Source of the DNA: Berkiella sp050247135
GTDB taxonomy: Bacteria > Pseudomonadota > Gammaproteobacteria > Berkiellales > Berkiellaceae
Reading direction: 5' to 3'
DNA: 64,000 nucleotides
Assembly (NCBI GenBank): GCA_050247135.1
Contig: JBFWUT010000011.1
Location: forward strand, 1-64,000
Shown: piece after piece, positions 17,746-25,255 of the stretch
Layout: the number at the start of each line of letters is the position of its first letter
Numbering within the stretch: the stretch's first letter is position 1
Program-made: the position numbers and the translations under genes
Notes under the pieces: generated by a model
Databases searched by the model: none
What the model was told of the DNA's origin: nothing
The model's input: the letters and a program-made list of their open reading frames with translations, nothing else

Positions 17746-17858
17746 GAACGAACCACTACTAAATTTTGGCAACTGTCTAACTTTACATTGCCAGTCGTCT
17801 GTGGTCTAATACCTCCCATTCATCGTATACACACCGATAAGGTGATGGGAGTTTTCTT

Positions 17859-18662
17859 ATGGCGACTAAAGGTGCACGTCGTACAACGCCAGCATTTTTG
17901 CAACAACAACAGCAACAAAAAGCATTGAATGAGCTTGCCAAAGAGAACATAGCTCCGGCCCCTGCTAAACCCGTTGCATCTACACCAGATGATAACGACC
18001 CAAAGCAAAAGCACAAAGATGAAGTAAAACGTAAAAAGAAAGCGTTAGCAGAGCGAATTCGCCAAAAAGATATGGTTATCCGTGCCATGGCACCTCAAAA
18101 CAATCCAGGGGATACTGGGGCTATTGGTAAGGCCGAGCATTTGGCAGGCTTAACAGCCGAAGGTGTGGCGGGTGAAATGATTATGGATCTCATGATTTTT
18201 TCAGTCGAGTTAACCTTCAACACGCCATTTTGGATCCAAGCTTATCAGTTTGATGAAGCTCTAAAGAAAGAATTGAGCTCAACTGATGGCGTGCGATTAG
18301 CCTACTTACCTGATGATAATGGTGTTTACCCTGAAATCTATCCGGTTGATGGTCAAGGCAATGTCGATTACAAACAGCAGCCAATCCAAGATCAAAATGA
18401 AATTACGCCCTTTCATATTCGCGCCAATGGTTATGTCCCTCGCCCATCTATCACCGAATCATTGATGGTGGTATTCGATAGACATATTGAACGTATGTTA
18501 GGTTCAGGGGCATTAACGCCAGATCAAAAGGCGCGTATGCATAATACAGTGGCGCAAATGAAGAACGATGATGATAAGAACGAAAAAGACGCTACTCAGA
18601 AAATGCAAGATGATAGAGCAGCGCAAATGGCAGCGATGCGAGCGGTTCCTAAACCTGGTTAA
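17859..18662 (+). CDS. Unrecognised 267-residue protein following the giant gene
   Basis: I do not recognise a family. The N-terminal 80 residues are low-complexity and charged (QQQQQQK, then a Lys-rich KRKKKALAERIRQKD). A folded central region at about residues 95-230 contains MIMDLMIFSVELTFNTPFWI and a proline-containing IRANGYVPRPSITESLMVVF. The tail is Asp/Lys/Met-rich. There is no signal peptide and only one weakly hydrophobic stretch, so it is probably cytosolic. The ATG has a GGGAG ribosome-binding site. It follows the giant gene by 113 bases on the same strand and may be its partner, chaperone or another T4BSS-related protein; that is inference from position only. Confidence 0.72.
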   Translation: MATKGARRTTPAFLQQQQQQKALNELAKENIAPAPAKPVASTPDDNDPKQKHKDEVKRKKKALAERIRQKDMVIRAMAPQNNPGDTGAIGKAEHLAGLTAEGVAGEMIMDLMIFSVELTFNTPFWIQAYQFDEALKKELSSTDGVRLAYLPDDNGVYPEIYPVDGQGNVDYKQQPIQDQNEITPFHIRANGYVPRPSITESLMVVFDRHIERMLGSGALTPDQKARMHNTVAQMKNDDDKNEKDATQKMQDDRAAQMAAMRAVPKPG

Positions 18663-18707
18663 TTAGCAAGCCCACCTTCTCTGCCCTCAACATGAATTTG
18701 GCACTTC

Positions 18708-18741
18708 CCCTCTCCCTTTAGGGAGAGGGTGCCCGTAGGGC
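18708..18741. repeat. Hairpin repeat upstream of the DUF559 gene
   Basis: CCCTCTCCC at 18708-18716 pairs with GGGAGAGGG at 18721-18729 around a TTTA loop. A second hairpin GCCC-GTA-GGGC follows at 18731-18741. This double hairpin, then GGGTGAGGG running into the DUF559 start codon at 18754, is of the type often seen beside DUF559 genes in other bacteria. A related hairpin closes the gene on the other side. Confidence 0.85.
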
Positions 18742-18753
18742 GGGTGAGGGTTT

Positions 18754-19086
18754 ATGAGCTCCATGCTTGATGCATCGAGAAAACTTCGCAAAGAATCCAC
18801 GTTTGCTGAACAAAAACTATGGTTTTATCTTAGAGATAAAAGGTTTTGTCATATTAGATTTAAACGGCAGTATGTGATTAAATGCTATATTGTTGATTTT
18901 ATATGTTTGAAACACAAATTAATTATTGAGGTGGATGGCTCCCAACATTTAGATAATCGGAGATACGATGAAAATCGAACACATTTTTTGGAGGAGTTAG
19001 GTTTTTATGTAGTTAGATTTTGGAATCATGAAGTTCTTAAGAACACAAAAGATGTATTAGAAAAGATTTATCTAGCATTGGAATAG
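18754..19086 (+). CDS. DUF559 (Vsr-like) endonuclease-domain protein
   Basis: The 110-residue protein is a complete DUF559 domain, a small PD-(D/E)XK-type nuclease fold related to Vsr mismatch endonucleases. Visible core motifs are STFAEQKLWFYLRDKR, FKRQYVIKCYIVDFICL (with the metal-binding Asp), LIIEVDGSQH and VVRFWNHEVLKN. It has no evident role in secretion. It interrupts the Dot/Icm cluster between the 267-residue gene and dotA, and is enclosed by hairpin repeats at 18708-18741 and 19109-19129. The arrangement suggests a small transferable cassette. The biochemical activity of this family is poorly defined, so the nuclease function is predicted from fold only. Confidence 0.9.
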   Translation: MSSMLDASRKLRKESTFAEQKLWFYLRDKRFCHIRFKRQYVIKCYIVDFICLKHKLIIEVDGSQHLDNRRYDENRTHFLEELGFYVVRFWNHEVLKNTKDVLEKIYLALE

Positions 19087-19108
19087 AGTAATGCCTTTCG
19101 TTGAGCCA

Positions 19109-19129
19109 CCTCTCCCTTAATGGGAGAGG
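19109..19129. repeat. Hairpin repeat downstream of the DUF559 gene
   Basis: CCTCTCCC at 19109-19116 pairs with GGGAGAGG at 19122-19129 across a five-base loop. It matches the stem of the upstream hairpin at 18708-18729, so the DUF559 gene is bracketed by two copies of the same repeat type. It may also act as a terminator between the two converging genes, DUF559 and dotA. Confidence 0.8.
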
Positions 19130-19140
19130 GCATAAGTCGC

Positions 19141-21345
19141 TTAACCACTCGCAATATCGGTAATACCACCGCCGCCCATGGACTGTTTAGCCACTTTACT
19201 GGCAGCCCCAGCGGAGCTCTTCATTAAGCCACCACCAATTTCGGCACCTTTTTCCACAGAGCCTTTCGCTTCGCCCAATTGTTTTTCAATGTTGGATCCA
19301 GAGGACTCAGCTTGGCCACCTATCCAACGGGTGATTTTATCTGGTAATACATGAACCAAGCTAAAGCATTCATGGATAACACCAATACACAATCCACCAT
19401 AGAGACATAACAAGGCAATACAGCCAAAGATCCCGATATTACCGGTAGCGGCTTGCACTGTTGCCGTGAACCCAAAATTCACCATGGTAATGGCCACTGA
19501 GGCCAATTTAACCGCAACAATAAAACCGATAACCATTAAGCTAGGGCGTAGGAATACATTGGTAATCAGCATCACAGAGGCCGAAGCTTTACCAAGATTT
19601 TCCTGAGCGGGGCTGACAAGACCCAGCGCAACAATGGGTGCTGCTGCCATAGTTTCGATGACCAGCAAGAACCAACCTAGGGCAGTAAAGGTGAATACGA
19701 GATAAGGTACCATAGGTAAATAAATACCAATCGCTGCACCTGCTCCCCATAACAGGCCAATGATGAGCGTCAATATAGGAACAAGGACAGTTACAATAGC
19801 GCCAAGTGCCCAACACAGAGGGTTTATACCTGACATAATGCATCCTAAGATTAACATTAAGAAAGCGGCAAGGATGATCCCAAACCAAATATTTTCGCAA
19901 GTCGTCATGATGCTAGAGCCCATATTTCTCATTGCAGAGACAGGATCAGTAAAATCAGGATCACCAATTTGGGGATAAGTACCATCAGGTCGTTGCGCAC
20001 CGCGGGTCAATGTATTCATCAAATCGACGGTAGCGCCTTGTACCGCATCAGCGATAATGTCATACAATGGCCCTGCGTTACTATCTACAGAGGAGCGCTG
20101 CATTCTAAGTTGTAAATTAGGGAGAGATGAGGCAACAGTTGCGGTACCGCCACCTGCACCACTAGGCAATAGCTTGGTGGCGGCTAACATATTAGCACTA
20201 ATTGCCGACTCACATTCAGAGGCAAGACTTACCCCAGTCTTATTTGCGTTTCCAGTAGGGAATTCCCATTCCGGGCTATTGCGAATTTTAATCAAATCAA
20301 AGTAATAACTACCGGCAAATATCCAACCATTCTTTTTAGCATCAGCGACTTCTGCACTACTGGGTGGAACAACCACAATCGCTCTTAAGGAATCATCAAT
20401 TGCACCAGCAGCTGCATCTGCAGCATCGGAAAGTGCAGCAGCGGAAGGAGTGGCGTTAGTTGCAATTTGTTCGGCAACATATTGGAATTTATTGGCAGCA
20501 TTGATAATACCCGTCGCATTTTTAGCCAAGTAATCGCTGGTACTGGCAAATGCTAGCGTACCTCCAGCAGAGCTCATGGTGCCACAACTGAATACTGAGC
20601 CCGTATTTTCTACGGCACCAGCAAATTTAACATTTAAATTTCCTGAGGGGAGAAATTCAGAAACGGGTTGCGGGGGCTTAGCGCCCTTGGAAGGACTGCC
20701 AACCGCAGTGACACAAGCTGGGTTTTTTAAAATGGTTTGTACGCAAGTTTCTATCTTTAATAATTCCCGCATTGCCGTTGCTCTTTGGCCTGAAGTACCT
20801 AGGATCTTGACTTCTCCGAATACACCCGGCCCACCAAAAGCCATGTCAGTTGCTACGAGCCATATTTGGTTAGCCGCTGCAATGCCATAGATTACAATTT
20901 GCATCATCATGACTTGAATGAGGGAATAACCGGAACTGGTAGGTAACAAAAATCCCATACCGATGGCTGCGCGTAGGGGGATCCAAACCGAGGACCATTT
21001 ACGGCCCATGACTTCACCTTCTTGAGCCGTATTAATAGTTGATAGAACAATGGTGTAACTAACAACGATGCTTCCTAAGCTTAAGACAGCAATATTAAAA
21101 ATTCTAAACAATTCGCGGATCATGGAGTTGCCCGCTCCTTGTAACGCAGTGCCGACGTTACCAAAAACCTGTCCCAAGTAGAATATTGACCTATCCTCAG
21201 CGGGGCTGGTCCAGCTAAATTCTCTAGTTCCTGGTAATGTGCCAGGATCTGCTGCAAAAGCAAGCTCTGGCAGGACCATAAGCACAAACATACTGGTGAG
21301 CCACATGAACTCAAAATTGAATAAAAATAGGTTGCGTTTTATCAT
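19141..21345 (-). CDS. dotA: DotA paralogue 1, polytopic T4BSS protein
   Basis: DotA is a polytopic inner-membrane protein needed for Dot/Icm function and, in Legionella, partly released. The 734-residue product has a signal peptide (ending LPELAFA), membrane segments near residues 70-160, a large soluble periplasmic region at about residues 170-470, and a C-terminal block of hydrophobic segments, including MVPYLVFTFTALGWFLLVIE. It ends with the family tail VLPDKITRWIGG and GGGLMKSS. It is shorter than Legionella DotA (about 1050 residues). It lies 16 bases downstream of a second copy; both share NGWIFAGSYY and the C-terminal membrane block, so this is a tandem duplication. The ATG at 21345 follows AGGAT. 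Confidence 0.88.
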   Translation of the reverse strand: MIKRNLFLFNFEFMWLTSMFVLMVLPELAFAADPGTLPGTREFSWTSPAEDRSIFYLGQVFGNVGTALQGAGNSMIRELFRIFNIAVLSLGSIVVSYTIVLSTINTAQEGEVMGRKWSSVWIPLRAAIGMGFLLPTSSGYSLIQVMMMQIVIYGIAAANQIWLVATDMAFGGPGVFGEVKILGTSGQRATAMRELLKIETCVQTILKNPACVTAVGSPSKGAKPPQPVSEFLPSGNLNVKFAGAVENTGSVFSCGTMSSAGGTLAFASTSDYLAKNATGIINAANKFQYVAEQIATNATPSAAALSDAADAAAGAIDDSLRAIVVVPPSSAEVADAKKNGWIFAGSYYFDLIKIRNSPEWEFPTGNANKTGVSLASECESAISANMLAATKLLPSGAGGGTATVASSLPNLQLRMQRSSVDSNAGPLYDIIADAVQGATVDLMNTLTRGAQRPDGTYPQIGDPDFTDPVSAMRNMGSSIMTTCENIWFGIILAAFLMLILGCIMSGINPLCWALGAIVTVLVPILTLIIGLLWGAGAAIGIYLPMVPYLVFTFTALGWFLLVIETMAAAPIVALGLVSPAQENLGKASASVMLITNVFLRPSLMVIGFIVAVKLASVAITMVNFGFTATVQAATGNIGIFGCIALLCLYGGLCIGVIHECFSLVHVLPDKITRWIGGQAESSGSNIEKQLGEAKGSVEKGAEIGGGLMKSSAGAASKVAKQSMGGGGITDIASG

Positions 21346-21361
21346 AAAAATATCCTAAGCA

Positions 21362-23455
21362 TTACTTCTTAAATGCTTTTAAGCTGCTCTTCATTAAACC
21401 ACCGCCAATACCAGCACCTTTTTGTACGCTGCCTTTGAGTTCTTGCACTTTCTTCATGGGATCATCACCAGAGCTATCGCCACCAATCCAACGCATCACT
21501 TTATTGGGCACTAAATAAATTAATGAAAAGGCTTCATGCACCATACCTAATGCAATACCGGCGTAAAGCAGTAAAACTGCAATTAACCCAAAAATCCCGA
21601 TACCGCTGGAACCGCCTGTTGCGGCTAACATGGTTGACCAAAATCCGGCGTTAAGCATACCTATTGCCACAATAAGGAGTTGGATTGCCATGATGAATCC
21701 TAAAATCATCAGAGCCGGTCGCAAAAAGATCCCTAGCAAGATGGCAATCGCATAACCCGCTTTACCAATTTCGTCCTCGGAAGGGACAATGAGAGTGAGG
21801 GCGATTAAAGGTGCCGCGAGCATGGCTTCAATGACCATGATAAACCAAGATAAGGCGCTAAAGGTAAAGACAAGATAAGGGATCATCGGGATATATAAGC
21901 CCAATGTTAAACCGGCCACCCATAGTAATGAAATCATGAGCACAGCGATCGGCATAATAATCGTCAAGAGGAAATTGAAAGCATGCCCTAAAGGCTGTAA
22001 GCAACTCATCGGTGTCGAGACGAGCCATAATGCAAAAGCCAATCCCAATGCAGCAAAGAACACATTCTCAGTAGACGTGGTTAAATTACTGCCAAAAGCC
22101 GTTAAACTTACTAAAGGATCGTTTTGGAATTTGGTTTTCTCTGCTGGTGTTGCATCAGGATCAGCAGCGCCGCTCATTTGCCTCATGAGATCTTGAGTAA
22201 TATCTTCAAATAAGCTGCCGAAAATAGCGGCAAAGATGGATCCTCCTTCGTCACCCATGTTACGAGGATTGAGTATAATCGTTGTGCCTGCTCGTGCATA
22301 CGTTGGCACAGTAACAATTGTTTGAGAAGCTTTGGTAAAATAAGTATCCGCATTGGTAGCGACATTTGTAATTACCGAGGCTTGAGTGGGGCCCAACTTT
22401 GTAACAGGTCCTGTATTGAATGCCCCGATTTTTAGGTTAACCTGGACTTGACTATTTTTGCCATTTTGGGTTAATTGATAGTAATAGCTTCCGGCTAAAA
22501 TCCAACCATTTTTTTCTGCATCACTATTTAGAACCCTTAAACCGTCATAATGTATATCAGAAGTTGATTTTGCTGCGGCAGATAACGTTCTGGCTGCATC
22601 TACGAGGGTGCCGGCATATCTACTATAATTAGGGCTGTCCATTAAGACTTCAATAGCAGCAGATCCTAATCCGTCGGCTGCATCATTAACTGCTTGGGCA
22701 AAAATATTTCTGACTGCTGTTACTTTAGCAGTCGTTGCAGTCCCTTCTACAAAGGTGTCAGCTGATGTGAGATCGATGTACCCGCATATGGGCTCTTCAT
22801 CCACATCTTGGCGACCCCAGCTAATTCTGTTCTTTAGTCTATCGTGAAAACGCACAAGGACTTCTCTATCAAGACCTTCATAGATACCTGCGTTTCCATT
22901 AAGAGCTCTTATACAGGCTTCAGATTTTAGGATGTTACGCACTGTTTCATAAGCATTAGTGAGATCGTTTTTGCGTGTATCGTCGTGAATGTTACCATCG
23001 GTTTGGTTGGCTCGTATCACCATAGTCCACATTGAATTAGCTGCACCGATCCCTTGCACAATGAACCACATTACGATGATCTGCATGTAATTGTAACCGG
23101 CGCTTTGGGGGAGTAGCAGTAAAATCCCCACACCGGCTCGCAATGGAACTAAAATGGGGTGCCAGTCTTTGCCTAAAAATTGACCTTCATGAGCGGTGTT
23201 GATGGCACCCATGGCGGCGGTATAACCAATGATAACAACACCAAGACCAAAGACTACCTGGTTGAATATATAAACCATGTTGCCAAAGAGGGGATTGCTG
23301 CCTTGGACTGGGGTATTTGCGATATTGCCAAAAATCATTCCGAGCCACTCTACGGACTTATCGCCAGGCTGAACCTCGAAAACACCAGCAGCTAATGCTA
23401 GAGCAGGGCACCCTAGAAGCAATAATAATAGAAAGCTTCTACTGACTACATTCAT
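21362..23455 (-). CDS. dotA: DotA paralogue 2, polytopic T4BSS protein
   Basis: The 697-residue product has the same plan as its downstream neighbour: signal peptide (LLLLLLGCPALALAAG), two membrane regions by residue 150, a periplasmic domain, and a C-terminal membrane block with MIPYLVFTFSALSWFIMVIE. The end is VPNKVMRWIGGD followed by GGGLMKSS. It overlaps the icmV stop by four bases (ATGA), conserving the icmV-dotA coupling known from Legionella, which favours this copy as the original DotA. The two paralogues differ most in the periplasmic domain. Both reading frames are intact, so both may be used. Confidence 0.88.
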   Translation of the reverse strand: MNVVSRSFLLLLLLGCPALALAAGVFEVQPGDKSVEWLGMIFGNIANTPVQGSNPLFGNMVYIFNQVVFGLGVVIIGYTAAMGAINTAHEGQFLGKDWHPILVPLRAGVGILLLLPQSAGYNYMQIIVMWFIVQGIGAANSMWTMVIRANQTDGNIHDDTRKNDLTNAYETVRNILKSEACIRALNGNAGIYEGLDREVLVRFHDRLKNRISWGRQDVDEEPICGYIDLTSADTFVEGTATTAKVTAVRNIFAQAVNDAADGLGSAAIEVLMDSPNYSRYAGTLVDAARTLSAAAKSTSDIHYDGLRVLNSDAEKNGWILAGSYYYQLTQNGKNSQVQVNLKIGAFNTGPVTKLGPTQASVITNVATNADTYFTKASQTIVTVPTYARAGTTIILNPRNMGDEGGSIFAAIFGSLFEDITQDLMRQMSGAADPDATPAEKTKFQNDPLVSLTAFGSNLTTSTENVFFAALGLAFALWLVSTPMSCLQPLGHAFNFLLTIIMPIAVLMISLLWVAGLTLGLYIPMIPYLVFTFSALSWFIMVIEAMLAAPLIALTLIVPSEDEIGKAGYAIAILLGIFLRPALMILGFIMAIQLLIVAIGMLNAGFWSTMLAATGGSSGIGIFGLIAVLLLYAGIALGMVHEAFSLIYLVPNKVMRWIGGDSSGDDPMKKVQELKGSVQKGAGIGGGLMKSSLKAFKK

Positions 23456-23979
23456 TCGTTTGCCTTTGATTGCGAAGATTTAGCCATTTGTTCTTTTGTT
23501 GCTTGCACAGGGAGTTGACTTTTAGCTTTGGGTCTGGATGTGATCTCTGCATTGAGCCATTCTCTAACCGAACATCCTAGTTTTCGATGCTTGATTTGAA
23601 AAAGCCAAAAATGAAAGCGAAAAGCCTGCGAAAAGGTATAGACTGACAAGCAAAAGGCAATCAGCGCAGTAACCATGCTGCTGGTAAAAGCAAGATAAAG
23701 TCCATAACTGATGATTGCGACAGAAAGACCGAGGAAAAAATAAAAAAGCTGCGTAAACTCTTTCTGTCGTTTAACAAGATCAGCTTCGGTAAGCTCTAAT
23801 CTTGCCATCGCTTCTTCAAAGGTTTCACTGTAAGTTGCTTTTTTGGGAATGACAGAATCGAGTAATATGTTTTTAAAGTTGTCGGCTGTTTCAGTGATAT
23901 ACTCCAAGCTTATCCATTTGTCGACGCGGACATCGACAATGTGGCTTGCGGCTTTTTTGCTGGATTTAAAAATACCCAT
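23452..23979 (-). CDS. icmV: IcmV, inner-membrane T4BSS protein
   Basis: From the ATG at 23979 the product is 175 residues (about 151 in Legionella). It carries the IcmV hallmarks: SETFEEAMARLELTEADLVK, two adjacent membrane segments at about residues 80-125, then FRFHFWLFQIKHRKLGCSV and a short tail. IcmV is a small membrane protein of unclear biochemical role required for Dot/Icm function. I chose 23979 over the GTG/ATG pair at 23991/23988 because AGGTGAT lies at proper spacing before it and would otherwise be coding. Its stop overlaps the start of dotA paralogue 2, and it diverges from icmW across a 411-base gap, the same layout as in Legionella. Confidence 0.88.
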   Translation of the reverse strand: MGIFKSSKKAASHIVDVRVDKWISLEYITETADNFKNILLDSVIPKKATYSETFEEAMARLELTEADLVKRQKEFTQLFYFFLGLSVAIISYGLYLAFTSSMVTALIAFCLSVYTFSQAFRFHFWLFQIKHRKLGCSVREWLNAEITSRPKAKSQLPVQATKEQMAKSSQSKANE

Positions 23980-24390
23980 TGTTTGCATCACCTTTGTGTT
24001 TTATTTGTATTAGCACTCAACATTAGCTGTGCGGATATTGCTAGAAGTCCCTTAAATAAAGGATATACCTAATCCTCACAGTTTGGCTGCGTACACTTAG
24101 GATTAGTTTATCATGTAACTATTAAAACTGTATAAAAAATTAACGGAGTGATTTGTTCTAGGTCACAATTCTTTTATGTTTTGTTGAACTTTTTGCGCCG
24201 AGTAAGAGACTCACTTGCAGTAACGTTGTTTTTTTGACGATACCAAGTGTGAAAAGTGGATGATTGATTGCTGCATGAAAAGGTAGTAATTATTAACTGC
24301 AAAGCGTAATATGTTAGTGAAGATGCTAAATATCAATGACTTAGCTCAAATCGTAAGATTGATTGAAGGTCACTAAGGAGAAAGTATCCC
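23980..24390. other. Divergent regulatory region between icmV and icmW
   Basis: This 411-base AT-rich stretch holds no convincing gene. It must drive the leftward icmV-dotA-dotA operon and the rightward icmW-icmX operon. Its most notable content is the inverted repeat listed at 24069-24106. A 21-codon frame at 24311-24376 ends at the icmW ribosome-binding site but is too weakly supported to call. No clear sigma-70 pair or PmrA box was found by eye. Confidence 0.6.
24069..24106. promoter_or_regulatory. Inverted repeat, possible operator between icmV and icmW
   Basis: CTAATCCT at 24069-24076 is matched by AGGATTAG at 24099-24106, a perfect eight-base inverted repeat with a 22-base spacer. The half-sites start 30 bases apart, about three helical turns. 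It sits about 90 bases upstream of icmV and about 285 bases upstream of icmW. It could bind a dimeric regulator or form a hairpin in the icmV leader. No known regulator motif is recognised. Confidence 0.35.
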
Positions 24391-24849
24391 ATGCCGGATA
24401 TGTCGTTGGAAGCTGTTCATGCCTTTTGGCATGATTATGACAAAAGAACACTCTACCGCATTGTGACATCAATGGAAGGTATTGAATCATGGGCAGGAGA
24501 TGATGATCCTCAAGCAGAAGAAGCGTTACTGCGTCTTGGTGCCTGTTTAGATGAGGTCAGTGATTTTGAGTTAAATGATGAAGCTGTACTGGTCAAAGTA
24601 TTAGCCAATTTACGCTCAGGCAGGGCGTTACGTTTAATGCAGTTTTTGGATGTGTTAAAACCAGGCACAGCCTCTAAATTATTGATTTTTGCTGAAGAGC
24701 AAACAAAAGATGCCGCAAACAAAAACCGCTACGCAGATTTATTTTTAAAAAGAAATTTAGCTTTCGAAAGACTACAGCTGCTAGGACGCGTGTTTGCCCC
24801 GGAAAGGATAAACTTAGTATTAAAGGCTTTGGAGTCTAATCATGAGTAA
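24391..24849 (+). CDS. icmW: IcmW, T4BSS effector chaperone subunit
   Basis: The 152-residue acidic protein equals Legionella IcmW in length (151 residues) and shares its opening MPDMSLEA and core motifs ITSMEGIESW-like, LANLRSGRALRLMQFLD, PGTASKLLIFAEEQ, and LFLKRNLAFERLQLLGRVF. IcmW dimerises with IcmS to present effectors to the DotL tail. The start has an AAGGAG ribosome-binding site. The downstream small gene overlaps the icmW stop by eight bases, implying one transcript icmW-small gene-icmX, which ends at the terminator near 26557. Confidence 0.95.
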   Translation: MPDMSLEAVHAFWHDYDKRTLYRIVTSMEGIESWAGDDDPQAEEALLRLGACLDEVSDFELNDEAVLVKVLANLRSGRALRLMQFLDVLKPGTASKLLIFAEEQTKDAANKNRYADLFLKRNLAFERLQLLGRVFAPERINLVLKALESNHE

Positions 24850-25225
24850 CACACTTCCCAAGCTATTTCTAATAGCAACTCTATCTTTTTCGGCGACCTG
24901 CGCAATGGCTGACTCATGGAAGAGGGAGTGTCAATCATTATCATCAGGTTCTTCGGGTAGTTCCGGCACGTTTGGTAGCTCTGCTGGGGCGAGTTCAGGT
25001 GCGCCAGTGCCTGGTGCTTGTTCTGAAATTGAGAAAACCATTGCCATTTTGGATGTCTACGCGCCGCCACAACCTTTTCTGAATCTGCAAGAAGGGCAGA
25101 CTTTTAAAGCCGATGAAGCGGCAAGTAGTACTATTATTTTACAACAGGGAGCAAAAGGAAGTAGCTCAGGTGGTAGTGGAGCTATTCAAGATCAATCTGA
25201 CGAAGGCTTCACAATGGGACAGTAG
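24842..25225 (+). CDS. Small secreted Ser/Gly-rich protein between icmW and icmX
   Basis: I do not recognise a family. The 127-residue product has a clear Sec signal peptide (LFLIATLSFSATCAMA, cleavage before DSW), leaving a mature protein of about 104 residues. It begins with a Ser/Gly-rich stretch (SSGSSGSSGTFGSSAGAS), has two Cys residues (in RECQSL and PGACSE) that could form a disulphide, a short folded-looking middle (KTIAILDVYAPPQPFLNLQE), and another Ser/Gly-rich tail. It overlaps icmW by eight bases and precedes icmX by 30, so it is co-transcribed with T4BSS genes. In Legionella icmW and icmX are adjacent without such a gene. A periplasmic accessory role is inferred from context. Confidence 0.7.
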   Translation: MSNTLPKLFLIATLSFSATCAMADSWKRECQSLSSGSSGSSGTFGSSAGASSGAPVPGACSEIEKTIAILDVYAPPQPFLNLQEGQTFKADEAASSTIILQQGAKGSSSGGSGAIQDQSDEGFTMGQ

Positions 25226-25255
25226 AATTGCGTCAACAGGTGATATAGGTGAGTT

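Noticed and set aside
24311..24376. A 21-codon frame ending at the icmW ribosome-binding site, possible leader peptide
   Set aside because: No clear ribosome-binding site, no run of regulatory codons and no attenuator hairpin; this length is expected by chance in AT-rich DNA.
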